Shown here in pieces: positions 1 to 9,150 of a stretch of DNA of 64,000 nucleotides. A program made the translations under genes and the position numbers. The notes below the pieces were generated by a model, which did no database searches, had not been told where the DNA came from, and was given only the letters and a program-made list of their open reading frames with translations. Origin of the DNA: an uncultured Alphaproteobacteria bacterium (lineage in GTDB: Bacteria > Pseudomonadota > Alphaproteobacteria > UBA2966); assembly GCA_958295725.1 (NCBI GenBank), contig OY282368.1, forward strand, positions 620,001 to 684,000, read 5' to 3'. How positions within the stretch are numbered: the stretch's first letter is position 1; each line of letters starts with the position of its first letter.

Positions 1-1394
1 ACGGGATCTCAGGTATCGGCGCCATCTGCCACACGATCAATCCGCGCCTGTTCCCCGAGCAGATCTCCTACATCGTCAACCATGCCGAGGATTCGTATCT
101 GCTCCTCGATCGCACGTTCGTGGAGCTGGTCGAGGGTCTGGCCGATTCGCTCTCGAGCGTTAAGGGATATGTCATCCTCACCGACGAAGCGCACATGCCG
201 GACACCTCGTTGCCCAACGCGATGTGCTACGAAACGCTGGTCGGGGCCGAAAGCGCGGCCTACGAATGGCCGGAGCTCGACGAGTGGACGGCCTCGTCGC
301 TCTGCTACACCTCCGGGACGACGGGAAATCCGAAGGGCGTTCTCTATACCCATCGTTCGACCGTCCTGCACACCATGATGGTCTGCATGAGCGACACCCT
401 GGGCCTGCGCTCGGTCGACGTCGTCATGCCGGTCGTGCCCATGTTTCACGCGAACGCATGGGGACTCGTCTACGGTGCCCCGGCGGCGGGCTCCAAGCTC
501 GTCCTGCCGGGACGCCGGCTCGACGGGGAAAGCGTCCACGAGCTGATGGAATCGGAGAAGGTGACGTTCACGGCAGGCGTGCCGACGGTCTGGCTGGAGT
601 TGGCCGGATACCTTCGTGAATCTCGGAACACACCGACGACCCTGGAACGTCTCGTCTCCGGCGGGTCGGCGATGCCGCGCGCGCTAACGCAGGAATACGA
701 GGAAGACCACGACACCCGCGTCATCCACGCCTGGGGGATGACCGAGATGAGTCCGATCGGAACAACCGGGAGCTTCAAGCCAGGCATGGCGGAGCTTCCG
801 GCCGAGCGGCGCTACGACATCCAGGCCAAGCAGGGCCGCGGTATCTTCGGCGCGGAGATGAAGATCGTCGATGGCGATGGTAACGAGCTGCCCCGTGACG
901 GCGAGGCGTTCGGCGACCTCATGGTCCGGGGCGGTACGATCTGCGACGGCTATTACAAGGGCGAGGGCGGCGACAGCTTCGTCGATGGCTGGTTCAGGAC
1001 CGGCGACGTTGCGACGCTGGACGCGGACGGATTCATGCAGATCGTCGACCGCTCCAAGGACGTGATCAAGTCTGGCGGCGAATGGATCAGCTCGATCGAC
1101 TTGGAGAACATCGCGGTGGGCCACCCCGAGGTCGTCGAGGCCTGTGTCATCGCGGTGCCTCACCCCAAATGGGGAGAGCGTCCGCTTTTGCTGATCGTCG
1201 GAGCCGAGGGTAGCGGCCTCGATCGCGACTCGATGCTCGCGTATCTCGGTGACAAGGTGGTGAAATGGTGGCTGCCCGACGACGTCGTCTTCGTTCCCGA
1301 ACTGCCTCATACGGCGACGGGAAAGCTGTTGAAATCCGGGCTTCGGGAGGCCTATCGGGACCACGCGCTCCCGGCCGTAGGCGCCACGGAATAG
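1..1394 (+). CDS. Fatty-acyl-CoA synthetase (AMP-binding), 5'-truncated by window edge
   Basis: Adenylate-forming ligase that activates a carboxylic acid, probably medium or long chain, to its CoA thioester. The frame is open from base 3, so the true start lies outside the window; 463 residues are visible and roughly 80 N-terminal residues are missing compared with the usual ~540. The P-loop [11 protein letters not shown] lies near visible residue 102. The hinge and adenylate region GWFRTGD is followed by [20 protein letters not shown]. The C-terminal catalytic lysine motif TATGKLLK is intact. The visible start [13 protein letters not shown] is typical of the long-chain acyl-CoA synthetase subgroup. 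Substrate chain length cannot be read from sequence. The next gene is convergent, 19 bp away. Confidence 0.93.
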   Translation, partial: GISGIGAICHTINPRLFPEQISYIVNHAEDSYLLLDRTFVELVEGLADSLSSVKGYVILTDEAHMPDTSLPNAMCYETLVGAESAAYEWPELDEWTASSLCYTSGTTGNPKGVLYTHRSTVLHTMMVCMSDTLGLRSVDVVMPVVPMFHANAWGLVYGAPAAGSKLVLPGRRLDGESVHELMESEKVTFTAGVPTVWLELAGYLRESRNTPTTLERLVSGGSAMPRALTQEYEEDHDTRVIHAWGMTEMSPIGTTGSFKPGMAELPAERRYDIQAKQGRGIFGAEMKIVDGDGNELPRDGEAFGDLMVRGGTICDGYYKGEGGDSFVDGWFRTGDVATLDADGFMQIVDRSKDVIKSGGEWISSIDLENIAVGHPEVVEACVIAVPHPKWGERPLLLIVGAEGSGLDRDSMLAYLGDKVVKWWLPDDVVFVPELPHTATGKLLKSGLREAYRDHALPAVGATE

Positions 1395-1413
1395 AGTCGT
1401 CCCGACCATTCGT

Positions 1414-2316
1414 TCACGTACGCCGATAAACCGTATCCGGACCGGGCGAGCCGTCGCAGTGGACACGACTGGTTTCCACCATGTGGATCAGGTGGGAGAG
1501 GACGGAGCGCGCCGCCGCCGCGTGCAAATGGCGGCCGATGTCGGCGTACATGATCTCGACCATCTTCGGGATGGTCGACGCGCCGCGGGCCAGGCAGCTC
1601 AGGATCTGGTCCTCGCGCTCGTGGCGGTGCGCGAGCAGCGCCCCGACGAAGTCCAGCGGTTCGGGAATGGGCGGGCCGTGTGTCGGCCAGAACATCTCTT
1701 CGCTGCGCGCCCACAAGCGTTCAAGGCTCCGCATGTAGGCCCGCATGTCCCCGTCGGGAGGCGAGACGACGGTCGTGGACCAGCCCATGACATGGTCGCC
1801 CGAGAACAAGGCGTTCTCTTCAAGGAGCGCGTAGCACAGGTGGTTCGAGGTGTGGCCGGGCGTATGCACGGCTTCCAGCGTCCAGCCGTTCCCTTCGATA
1901 CGGTCGCCGTCGCGCACGCGAATGTCGGGAACGAAATCCCGGTCGGCGCCTTCTTCGACCTCTCCAACCCCGTCCGCGCGGCCGGAGCCATGGGGACCGA
2001 ACCCGCATGTCGGTGCTCCAGTCGCTTCCTTCAGCGGTCGGGCCGCCGGGGAGTGGTCGCAATGGGTGTGAGTGATCACGATATGGGTCACGCGCTCTGG
2101 CCCCAGGGTCCGCTCCAGAGCGTCGACGTGCGAGTCGAGCGAGGGTCCCGGATCGATCACGGCGACATCGCCATGCCCGACGATGTAAGTCCCCGTGCCG
2201 TGGAACGTGAACGCGCTCGGGTTCTCGGCGACGACGCGGCGGATCATGGGGGAGACCCGGTCGGTTTTCCCGTACTCGAAGATCATGTCGCGGACGTAGG
2301 GGATCTCGGTGGCCAT
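1414..2316 (-). CDS. MBL-fold metallo-hydrolase (LACTB2/glyoxalase-II-like)
   Basis: A 300-residue metallo-beta-lactamase-fold hydrolase. The metal-binding motif HTHCDH is at residues 83-88. Further ligand regions are HTPGHTSNHL, FSGDH and the distal FWPTHG. The last ~80 residues, after the catalytic fold, resemble the winged-helix tail of LACTB2-type proteins, which are hydrolases or endoribonucleases. The start ATG at 2316 begins MATEIPYVRDMIFEYG. It is divergent from the methyltransferase gene, so the two probably share the short region near 2317-2413 for transcription signals. The substrate is not determinable; a thioesterase or detoxification role beside the acyl-CoA synthetase is possible but inferred. 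Confidence 0.88.
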   Translation of the reverse strand: MATEIPYVRDMIFEYGKTDRVSPMIRRVVAENPSAFTFHGTGTYIVGHGDVAVIDPGPSLDSHVDALERTLGPERVTHIVITHTHCDHSPAARPLKEATGAPTCGFGPHGSGRADGVGEVEEGADRDFVPDIRVRDGDRIEGNGWTLEAVHTPGHTSNHLCYALLEENALFSGDHVMGWSTTVVSPPDGDMRAYMRSLERLWARSEEMFWPTHGPPIPEPLDFVGALLAHRHEREDQILSCLARGASTIPKMVEIMYADIGRHLHAAAARSVLSHLIHMVETSRVHCDGSPGPDTVYRRT

Positions 2317-2413
2317 GGATCGTGCCGGGCGGTCGCGTATCGTGGCGGCGCCGTCGTATCATGAATCACGCGCGGCATTCCATCCGGCCGGAGTCGCGGA
2401 CGAAGATCGGCGC

Positions 2414-3079
2414 ATGGACTACTCGAACGACCTCTCCGCCCGTCGGGCCGAATGGTTCCGCTACTACACCGAAAAGCGAATCACGCACCAGTGGTTCCAG
2501 GTCCATCTGCTGAAGGATCTCGCCGGTGTGCGTCGCGTACTCGAGGTGGGCCCCCATCTGGGCCTGGTTTCCGCGATGTTGCACAATGCCGGTTTCTCGG
2601 TGACGACTCTCGACCGTCTACCGCCTCAGTATGTCCATCCCGATATCCGGCACTTGCGGGTCGAACTGGCGGACGTCGCGCCCGAGACGCTGTCTGGCTT
2701 CGACTGTATTCTCTGCTGCGAGACGCTCGAGCATCTCCATTGGGAAGACGTCGACGGCATCCTGGCGAAATTCAGGGACGGCGGCGTGCCGTGGCTTGTC
2801 GTTTCGGTTCCCTACCAGGGCTTCCAGGCCGACCTCCGCGCCTACGTCAACCGCCACGCGGCGCGCCGGACGTTCGGCGTCAAGTCGCTGAAATTCTTGA
2901 AGGAGTTCAAGTTCAACGTGGAGGCCGACCCTTACGGCCATAAGTGGGAGGTGGGATACCGAGGCCGGAGCCTCGGAGCGCTCGAGGCGAAATTGGCCAG
3001 AGCCGGACTACACATTCACCGGCGAGAGTTCATGTCGCCGACACGATCCGTATTCTTCGTGCTGCGCAACGAGGGTTGA
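2414..3079 (+). CDS. Class I SAM-dependent methyltransferase
   Basis: A 221-residue Rossmann-fold methyltransferase. Motif I VLEVGPHLG is at about residues 42-50, followed by the acidic strand end TTLD at about 64-67. The motif IV region reads DCILCCETLEHL, like the methyltransferase type 11/23 families. I chose the ATG at 2414 (MDYSNDLSARRAEWF) over an in-frame ATG at 2309, because the longer form overlaps the start of the divergent MBL gene and adds low-complexity residues. The substrate is unknown. A role in modifying a lipid or small molecule is only a guess from the family. Confidence 0.82.
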   Translation: MDYSNDLSARRAEWFRYYTEKRITHQWFQVHLLKDLAGVRRVLEVGPHLGLVSAMLHNAGFSVTTLDRLPPQYVHPDIRHLRVELADVAPETLSGFDCILCCETLEHLHWEDVDGILAKFRDGGVPWLVVSVPYQGFQADLRAYVNRHAARRTFGVKSLKFLKEFKFNVEADPYGHKWEVGYRGRSLGALEAKLARAGLHIHRREFMSPTRSVFFVLRNEG

Positions 3080-3150
3080 CCGGGAAGATCGCCCCTGGCA
3101 GCGGGTCACCCGGACGGGCGGCCCGAACCTCGGAAGAAAGGAAAGGCACC

Positions 3151-3921
3151 ATGGGATGCATGGACGGAAGGACGGTCGCCATCACCGGCGCGGCGGGGGG
3201 TATCGGCGGCGCGACGGTGCGACGCTTCGTCGAGGAAGGAGGCCGTGTCGCCTTCTGCGACCTTGATACGGAAAAGGGAGCGGTTCTGGAAAAGGAGCTC
3301 GGCGCCGACAGCGCGTCCTTCACGGTCGCCGACGTATCGAAGGAAAGCGACTGCGTGCGTTTCATCGACGGTGCCGTGTCGCGGTTCGGGCGGCTGGATG
3401 TCTTGGTGAACAACGCCGCCGTCCGCAACTATGAGGACGTCACCGAGGCCTCGACGGAAAGCTGGGACAACGTGCTCGGGGTGAACCTGAGAAGCTACAT
3501 CTACTGTGCCAAGGCGGGGATCGCGGCCATGAAGAGGACGGGCGGCGGCGTGGTGGTCAACGTCGCCTCCGTCCGTTCGCTGCGCGCCGGCTCCAGATGC
3601 GTGCAGTACGATACGACCAAGGCTGCCATCCTCGGCCTCAACCGCAGCATGGCCCGTGATCACGCCGCCGACAACATACGGGTCATGGCGGTCGGGCCCG
3701 GCCCCGTCTTCACCGACTTTCACCAAGCGCGCGCCGAAAGCATGGGCAAGACCCACGAGGAGTACCGGCGGAACTTCGGCGGCGGCACCATGCTACGACG
3801 CCCCGGAGAGCCCGTGGAGGTAGCCAATGTCATCCTCTTCCTTGCGTCCGACGAGGCCTCGTTCATGACCGGGACCTGCGTCTACGTCGACGGCGGCGAG
3901 ACCGGCATGGGCATGTCCTGA
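3151..3921 (+). CDS. Short-chain dehydrogenase/reductase (classical SDR)
   Basis: A 256-residue NAD(P)-dependent oxidoreductase. The cofactor motif TGAAGGIGG lies near the N-terminus. NNAA follows, then the catalytic serine region NVASVRS and the YxxxK pair in YDTTKAA. The ending TGTCVYVDGGETG is typical of the family. The start ATG at 3151 is preceded by the purine-rich GAAAGGAAAGG; an in-frame ATG at 3160 is an alternative. The Asp in FCDLD after the second beta strand suggests NAD preference, by family rule. The substrate is unknown. Its 3' end overlaps the convergent Fe-S gene by 40 bp. Confidence 0.9.
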   Translation: MGCMDGRTVAITGAAGGIGGATVRRFVEEGGRVAFCDLDTEKGAVLEKELGADSASFTVADVSKESDCVRFIDGAVSRFGRLDVLVNNAAVRNYEDVTEASTESWDNVLGVNLRSYIYCAKAGIAAMKRTGGGVVVNVASVRSLRAGSRCVQYDTTKAAILGLNRSMARDHAADNIRVMAVGPGPVFTDFHQARAESMGKTHEEYRRNFGGGTMLRRPGEPVEVANVILFLASDEASFMTGTCVYVDGGETGMGMS

Positions 3922-4658
3922 TCCGGCTCCGCGTCCTGCCCTGTTCGGTTGGCCCGACGGAACGCGATCATGTGAAACCGGGCGTGGCCGGGCGCGTACC
4001 GCCAGGCGCGCCCGACGGGACAAGCCCGGCGCGCGAGGCAGCCTTCGGTCATGCAGTCCGCACCGTCGTCGGAATCGATGTGGTCGACGCATCGCGCGAG
4101 GTCGAAGGCGTTTCCGTCGTGGGCGCCAACCGGGCAGCCCGAGAGGCACGGTCTTCCTTCACAGGTCTCGCACGGGTTTCCCCGGTCCGGGCGCGGCGGC
4201 AGCCCGACCGCCCGCGGGAAGGCCAGCGCGCCACGGTAGGCGTGCCAGAGACCATACTCTGGATGGATCAGCGGCCCGACGGGCGAAGGGAACACCGGTT
4301 CCGCCCGTTGGGCCCAGCGGACGAAGGGCAGAAAGGGTGGCCCTTCGAAGGGAAACAGGGGCCTGCACAGCGCCGGCCCGCCCAGGGTGTCGGCGACGCG
4401 GACCAGAGCCTTCCGGGACCAGTCGTCGAGCAGCGTCGGGTAGGGTCCATTGTTGGCGCTCTCGGCGGGGTGATCGCTGGAAAAGGCCCGCCACAAGCCG
4501 CCTCCGGCGTTTCCCGCGAGAATCAGTGTCACCGCGCGCGTACCGTCGGCCATTGTCGGTACGTCGTCGGCCGCCTCGACGAGGAAACCGCCGCGTGGGG
4601 TCAACCCGGCATCGAGCAAGGCCGATGCGATGGTCGGGTAATCGGGAATCGTCGCCAT
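3882..4658 (-). CDS. Conserved Fe-S/ferredoxin-like protein
   Basis: A 258-residue protein with a C-terminal cysteine-rich block. CETCEGRPCLSGCPVGA is followed by CVDHI, DCMTEGC and ARRACPVG, a spacing that suggests one or two iron-sulfur clusters. The N-terminal half (MATIPDYPTIASALLDAGL) has no motif I recognise. Similar conserved hypothetical ferredoxin-like proteins occur in alphaproteobacteria. I chose ATG 4658; the open frame extends upstream to 4880 but runs across gmk, which is clearly real. The stop TAG at 3882-3884 lies inside the SDR gene on the other strand. An electron-transfer role is inferred from the cysteines only. Confidence 0.72.
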   Translation of the reverse strand: MATIPDYPTIASALLDAGLTPRGGFLVEAADDVPTMADGTRAVTLILAGNAGGGLWRAFSSDHPAESANNGPYPTLLDDWSRKALVRVADTLGGPALCRPLFPFEGPPFLPFVRWAQRAEPVFPSPVGPLIHPEYGLWHAYRGALAFPRAVGLPPRPDRGNPCETCEGRPCLSGCPVGAHDGNAFDLARCVDHIDSDDGADCMTEGCLARRACPVGRAWRYAPGHARFHMIAFRRANRTGQDAEPDQDMPMPVSPPST

Positions 4659-4711
4659 GTTCCAGAATCCCAGTACACGATCGTCGCCCCGCCCCCGTGG
4701 CGGTTGGCGGT

Positions 4712-5371
4712 TCAAGTCCGGCCGGAGCCGCTCCGGTCGCCGGCCTGGAAGCTCTTCACGAACTCCGCGAGGCCGGTTTGCCGCGCGCGCCTCGTGCGTT
4801 CCGCGGCCAGAACGGCGCAGACGTCCCGCAGACACCGATCGACGTCCTCGTTGATGAGGACGTAGTCGTATTCGGGCCAATGGCTCATCTCGTCGGAGGC
4901 TTTCTGCATCCGGCGACGCACCACGTCTTCCGGATCCTGGGCGCGCGCGAGCAATCGACTCTCCAGTTCTCTCAGGGATGGCGGAAGGATGAATACACTG
5001 GCGATGTCCTCGCGGGCGGCTTCCTTCAGCTGCTGCGCCCCCTGCCAGTCGATATCGAAGAGGACGTCCCGACCCTGGGACAACGCCTCCCGCACGGGCG
5101 CCGCCGGCGTTCCGTAGCGATGGCCGAAGACGGTGGCGTGCTCGAGAAAGTCTCCGTCGGATACCATCCGGTCGAACCGTCCATTATCGACGAAAAAGTA
5201 GTCCGCGCCCTCGGTTTCTCCCGGCCGAGGGTGCCGCGTCGTCGCCGATACCGACATGACGATGGCGCCGTCGGTCTCCACGAGCATACGCGCCAGTGTC
5301 GTTTTGCCCGCCCCCGATGGTGAAGACAGGACGAACATCAGCCCCCGGCGCTGGACGGCGGTATCGGCCAT
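4712..5371 (-). CDS. gmk: Guanylate kinase
   Basis: Phosphorylates GMP to GDP with ATP in the cytoplasm, downstream of the GuaB/GuaA steps encoded elsewhere in this window. It has 219 residues. The P-loop SSPSGAGKTT is at residues 16-25. The GMP-binding segment runs SVSATTRHPRPGE then GADYFFV, and the lid and base regions read DIDWQGAQQL and RRRMQKASDEM. Length is normal for the family. It lies 9 bp downstream of yicC on the same strand, which is the common alphaproteobacterial and enterobacterial neighbour relation (yicC-gmk). Confidence 0.97.
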   Translation of the reverse strand: MADTAVQRRGLMFVLSSPSGAGKTTLARMLVETDGAIVMSVSATTRHPRPGETEGADYFFVDNGRFDRMVSDGDFLEHATVFGHRYGTPAAPVREALSQGRDVLFDIDWQGAQQLKEAAREDIASVFILPPSLRELESRLLARAQDPEDVVRRRMQKASDEMSHWPEYDYVLINEDVDRCLRDVCAVLAAERTRRARQTGLAEFVKSFQAGDRSGSGRT

Positions 5372-5380
5372 TGCGCGTGC

Positions 5381-6295
5381 CTATTCGAGGTTCTGAACCT
5401 GTTCGCGAAAACGGTCGATGACCGCCTTGAGGTCGAGCCCCACGCGCGCCAGCGACACGTCCACCGCCTTGGCGCACAAGGTACTGGCCTCCCGGTTGAG
5501 CTCCTGAGCCAGGAAATCCAGACGCCGTCCCACCGCTCCGCCTTCGGCGAGCAGTTCGCCGACCGCTTCCACGTGCGCTGCCAGGCGGTCCACCTCTTCC
5601 TTGACGTCGGACTTCACGAGCAGCGCGGCGAGCTCCTGCGCCAGACGATCTTCCGGCAAGCCGGGCCGCGCGTCCAGAATCCCGGACAGCCGCTCGTCGA
5701 GCCGGGCGGAAAGCGACTCCGGCAAGGCCGCCACGTATCCGACGACCTTCGTGGCAAGTTCCTCGATCTCCGCGACGTGGCCACGCAGGATCTCCTTCAG
5801 CCTGTCGCCTTCCGCCAACCGCGCCGCCCGCAGCTCGTCGAGGGCGGTCTCAAGGGTCTCGACCATCGCCTCGACGCGGGCCGACAGCTCCTCGCCGGTC
5901 GCGGCCTTCTCCACCGGTTCGATGACGCCCCGGATGGACAACAGACCGTCGAGTCGGGGCGGCAGGACCCCCGGCGCGTCCCTGTATTCCCGAGCGACGT
6001 CGAGAAGCCGTTCCAGCAATTGCCGGTCGACCTTGACCGAGGCGCCGACATCGACCGGTGTCGCCCGCAACGTCATGGTCAGGTTGCCGCGGCTGAATCG
6101 CGCCGTCGCCGCCGCCCGCGCGGCCGTTTCGAGCATGTCCAGGCCGGCTGGAAGCCGGCATCGGACATCCAGCCCCCGGCCATTGACGCACTTGATCTCC
6201 CAAACCCACTCATGCCGGGCGTCCCGCCCGCTCGCCCGGGAGAACCCGGTCATGCTGGACAGACGCGCCGCCGTTTTCCTTTCGCGGGCCACCAT
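5381..6295 (-). CDS. yicC: YicC family endoribonuclease-like protein
   Basis: YicC/YloC family member, linked in enterobacteria to RNA turnover. The hallmark SSMTGFSRASG is near the N-terminus, and the family C-terminal part reads LDFLAQELNREASTLC followed by KAVIDRFREQVQNLE. The ATG at 6295 (MVARERKTAARLSS) has the purine-rich GAAGGGTGGGGG upstream and gives a length of 304 residues. An in-frame ATG at 6331 is also open, and the family usually starts close to the MTGF motif, so the exact start is uncertain. It sits between mltG and gmk on the same strand. Confidence 0.9.
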   Translation of the reverse strand: MVARERKTAARLSSMTGFSRASGRDARHEWVWEIKCVNGRGLDVRCRLPAGLDMLETAARAAATARFSRGNLTMTLRATPVDVGASVKVDRQLLERLLDVAREYRDAPGVLPPRLDGLLSIRGVIEPVEKAATGEELSARVEAMVETLETALDELRAARLAEGDRLKEILRGHVAEIEELATKVVGYVAALPESLSARLDERLSGILDARPGLPEDRLAQELAALLVKSDVKEEVDRLAAHVEAVGELLAEGGAVGRRLDFLAQELNREASTLCAKAVDVSLARVGLDLKAVIDRFREQVQNLE

Positions 6296-6409
6296 TCGCC
6301 CCCACCCTTCGACCTCGTGGTGCGGACGCACCCGGGACTGTGCCCCTCGACCGGCGTCGGAGCATATCAGACCGGGCGCGGCACCCGCACGGGCCGACCA
6401 TCCCGACGC

Positions 6410-7420
6410 TCACTCGTCGTTTCCCCGGCGGTTTTCCCGCAGGCGCCGCCAACGTGACACGTTCGCGAGATGCTCATCGAGCGTCCGCGCGAAGGCGTGA
6501 CCGCCACTGCCATCGGCGACGAAATACAGCGCATCGGTTCGCGCGGGGCGCACGGCCGCCTCCAGAGCCTCCCGTCCCGGATTGCAGATCGGCCCCGGCG
6601 GCAGTCCGCCGACGACGTAGGTGTTGTAGGGATGCTGAACACGAAGGTCCCGACGGGTCAGCTCGCGTCCCAAGGGTCCCTTGCCGCCAGTCAAGGCGAA
6701 CGCGACGGTCGGGTCCGATTGCAGGTGCATACCGAGTCTGAGCCGGTTGACGAATACGCCCGAAATCCGGGCACGCTCGCCCGCCATCGCCGTTTCCTTC
6801 TCGACGATGGACGCGAGGATCAAGGCTTCCCGGGGACTGTCGAGCGGCAGATCCTCGGCGCGGGTTTCCCAGAGCGCGTTCAGCGTATCGGTCATGGCGG
6901 TCCGCATTCGCGCCAACAGATCCGCGCGCCGGTCACCGAAGCCGAAGTGATACGTATCGGGCAGCAGCTGGCCCTCCTCCACGTCCCGCGCATCGACGGA
7001 ACCCACGAGGCCTTCCGCCTTCGACAGGATCTCGAGCATCCGAGTCCGGGTCAGACCCTCCGGCAGTGTGAGTCGGCGAACGACGGTTTCGCCGCCGACG
7101 AGAATGTCCATCGCTCCCATCGGAGAGACCCCCGGCGGAAACCTGAATTCGCCCGCCTTGAGCCGACGCGACTTGCCGAGCGCGCGCACGGCCGCCCGGA
7201 ATACGTCGGGGCGACCGATCACTCCGTTTTCGTGAAGAAGCCGCGCGATCTCGCGAAGGTCAGACCCCCTAGGGAACACCACGTCCGTCGTCTCCACGAG
7301 AGGCCCCGGACTCCGAAAGACGGACACCCCCCAGACGACCGCCCCGGCGACCGAGGCGACGGCCAACGCCGACAGCAGAGCCAGAACGTGGTACGCCCGG
7401 CGTGCCCGCGAACGCTCCAC
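6410..7420 (-). CDS. mltG: Endolytic murein transglycosylase MltG
   Basis: Inner-membrane YceG-like lytic transglycosylase that cuts nascent peptidoglycan glycan strands and so sets strand length. It has 336 residues. One N-terminal membrane anchor spans about residues 11-32 (VLALLSALAVASVAGAVVWG). A LysM-like segment follows (VVFPRGSDLREIARLLHENG), then the catalytic domain. The catalytic glutamate lies in ILASIVEKET, and the conserved tail contains LQSDPTVAFAL, YNTYVVGGLPPGPICNPG and LYFVADGSGGH. It is placed 18 bp downstream of fabF. The fab-mltG order is widespread in proteobacteria. Confidence 0.96.
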   Translation of the reverse strand: MERSRARRAYHVLALLSALAVASVAGAVVWGVSVFRSPGPLVETTDVVFPRGSDLREIARLLHENGVIGRPDVFRAAVRALGKSRRLKAGEFRFPPGVSPMGAMDILVGGETVVRRLTLPEGLTRTRMLEILSKAEGLVGSVDARDVEEGQLLPDTYHFGFGDRRADLLARMRTAMTDTLNALWETRAEDLPLDSPREALILASIVEKETAMAGERARISGVFVNRLRLGMHLQSDPTVAFALTGGKGPLGRELTRRDLRVQHPYNTYVVGGLPPGPICNPGREALEAAVRPARTDALYFVADGSGGHAFARTLDEHLANVSRWRRLRENRRGNDE

Positions 7421-7438
7421 GCCGGCCTCCGGTGTTCC

Positions 7439-8698
7439 CTAGGGCGCTCGGGTAAAGACGAGCGTGGCGTTGGTGCCGCCGAACCCGAAGGAGTTCGACA
7501 GCACCGCGTTCACCGGACGTTCCTTGGCTTGGCGAGGAACCAGATCCAGATCACACCCCTCCGACGGATCGTCCAGGTTCAGCGTCGGCGGCACCACGCC
7601 CTCGTTCATCGCCAGGATACCGAAGATGGCCTCCACGGCGCCAGCGGCTCCCAGAAGATGTCCGATCGACGACTTGGTGGAGGACATCGAAAGCTCGTAG
7701 GCATCGGCGCCGAACAGCCGCTTGACGGCGCCTAGCTCGATCTCGTCCCCGAGCGGTGTCGATGTGCCGTGCGCGTTGATGTAGTCGATGTCATCGCAAT
7801 TCATTCCGGCTCGTTCCAGCGCCATCTTCATGGCCCGGAACCCACCATCCCCATCTTCGGCCGGCGCGGTGATGTGATGCGCGTCCCCGGACAAGCCGTA
7901 ACCCTTGACCTCGCCATAGATCTTCGCCCCCCGGGCCATCGCGTGGCCGAGTTCCTCAAGGATCACGACGCCCGCCCCTTCTCCCATGACGAACCCGTCT
8001 CGCGCCCGGTCCCATGGCCGCGAGGCCTTGGTCGGCTCGTCGTTGAAGGCGGTCGACAAGGCTTTCGACGCGGCGAATCCGGCGACTCCCAGGCGGCAGA
8101 TCGCGGCCTCGGCGCCGCCCGCCACCATCACGTCCGCGTCCTCCAATTCGATGATCCGCGCCGCGTCGCCGATGGCGTGGGCCCCCGTCGCGCAGGCGGT
8201 GACGACCGCGTGGTTCGGACCCTTGAAACCGAACTTGATCGAAACGTGGCCGGACAGCAGGTTGATCAGGGCCGACGGGATGAAGAACGGGCTGACGCGA
8301 CGGGGTCCCCGTTCGTGGAGGGTGATCGCGGAATTCTCGATGCTCTCCAGTCCGCCTATCCCCGATCCCAGAAGCACGCCCGTTCGCTTGAGCGATTCCT
8401 CGTCCGTCGGAGTCCAGCCGGCGTCCTCGACCGCCTGCCGCGCGGCCGCCATGCCGAATATGATGAACTGGTCGACTTTGCGCTGATCCTTGGGCGGTAT
8501 GTGGTCGTCGGCGTTGAACAGGCCCGCGCCCTCCCCACGGGGAACCTCGCAGGCGATACGGCACGCCAGATCCGACGCATCGAAATTCTCGATCGAGCCC
8601 GCGCCCGATTCGCCGGCGATCAGGCGGCTCCAGGTTTCTTTCACCCCCGACGCGAGAGGCGTGACAAGACCGATCCCGGTGACGACGACTCGTCTCAT
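7439..8698 (-). CDS. fabF: 3-oxoacyl-ACP synthase II
   Basis: Condenses malonyl-ACP with acyl-ACP in fatty-acid elongation. It has 419 residues, normal for KAS II. The Cys-His-His catalytic set is visible: Cys in VVTACATGAHA, His in INAHGTSTPLGD and His in SSTKSSIGHLLGAAG. The C-terminal glycine-rich loop NSFGFGGTNATLVF is intact. It lies 58 bp downstream of acpP, and the two are almost always adjacent in proteobacteria. The ATG at 8698 begins MRRVVVTGIGLVTPL, the canonical start. Confidence 0.98.
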   Translation of the reverse strand: MRRVVVTGIGLVTPLASGVKETWSRLIAGESGAGSIENFDASDLACRIACEVPRGEGAGLFNADDHIPPKDQRKVDQFIIFGMAAARQAVEDAGWTPTDEESLKRTGVLLGSGIGGLESIENSAITLHERGPRRVSPFFIPSALINLLSGHVSIKFGFKGPNHAVVTACATGAHAIGDAARIIELEDADVMVAGGAEAAICRLGVAGFAASKALSTAFNDEPTKASRPWDRARDGFVMGEGAGVVILEELGHAMARGAKIYGEVKGYGLSGDAHHITAPAEDGDGGFRAMKMALERAGMNCDDIDYINAHGTSTPLGDEIELGAVKRLFGADAYELSMSSTKSSIGHLLGAAGAVEAIFGILAMNEGVVPPTLNLDDPSEGCDLDLVPRQAKERPVNAVLSNSFGFGGTNATLVFTRAP

Positions 8699-8756
8699 TT
8701 CGGCGAGGCAGGTTCGGGCGCACCATACCCCCCGGTCGGGGCGGTGCGCGGGGACG

Positions 8757-8993
8757 TCAGGATACTTGCCCTTCCAGGTAGGTGATCGCGTCCTTCACGG
8801 TCAGAATCTTCTCGGCCGCGTCGTCGGGAATCTCGCAACCGAATTCCTCCTCGAATGCCATGACCAGCTCGACCGTATCCAGGCTATCGGCCCCGAGGTC
8901 ATCGATAAAACTGGCGTTTTCCGTGACTTTTTCGTCTTCGACGCCGAGGTGCTCGATGACGATCTTCTTTACGCGTTCGGTAACGTCGCTCAT
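8757..8993 (-). CDS. acpP: Acyl carrier protein
   Basis: A 78-residue acidic four-helix carrier that shuttles acyl chains during fatty-acid synthesis. The 4'-phosphopantetheine attachment serine is Ser37 in [11 protein letters not shown]. Charge and length are canonical, as is the helix II sequence ([13 protein letters not shown]). It lies between fabG and fabF; the 157-bp gap to fabG may hold its own promoter, as is usual for this highly expressed gene, although no convincing -35/-10 pair was identified there. Confidence 0.98.
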   Translation of the reverse strand: MSDVTERVKKIVIEHLGVEDEKVTENASFIDDLGADSLDTVELVMAFEEEFGCEIPDDAAEKILTVKDAITYLEGQVS

Positions 8994-9150
8994 GGATCAA
9001 ATCCCCGGATGCAATTGTGATACAACTGTCGAGAACCGTTTCCCGGACCCGGACGGTCGCAAGCTCCGCTTCCGGCACCGCCGAAAGCCGGGGGTTGGTA
9101 ACACACTTCGGCGACCCTGACCAGCGGGGTGGGCGCGACCCCGACCGTCT

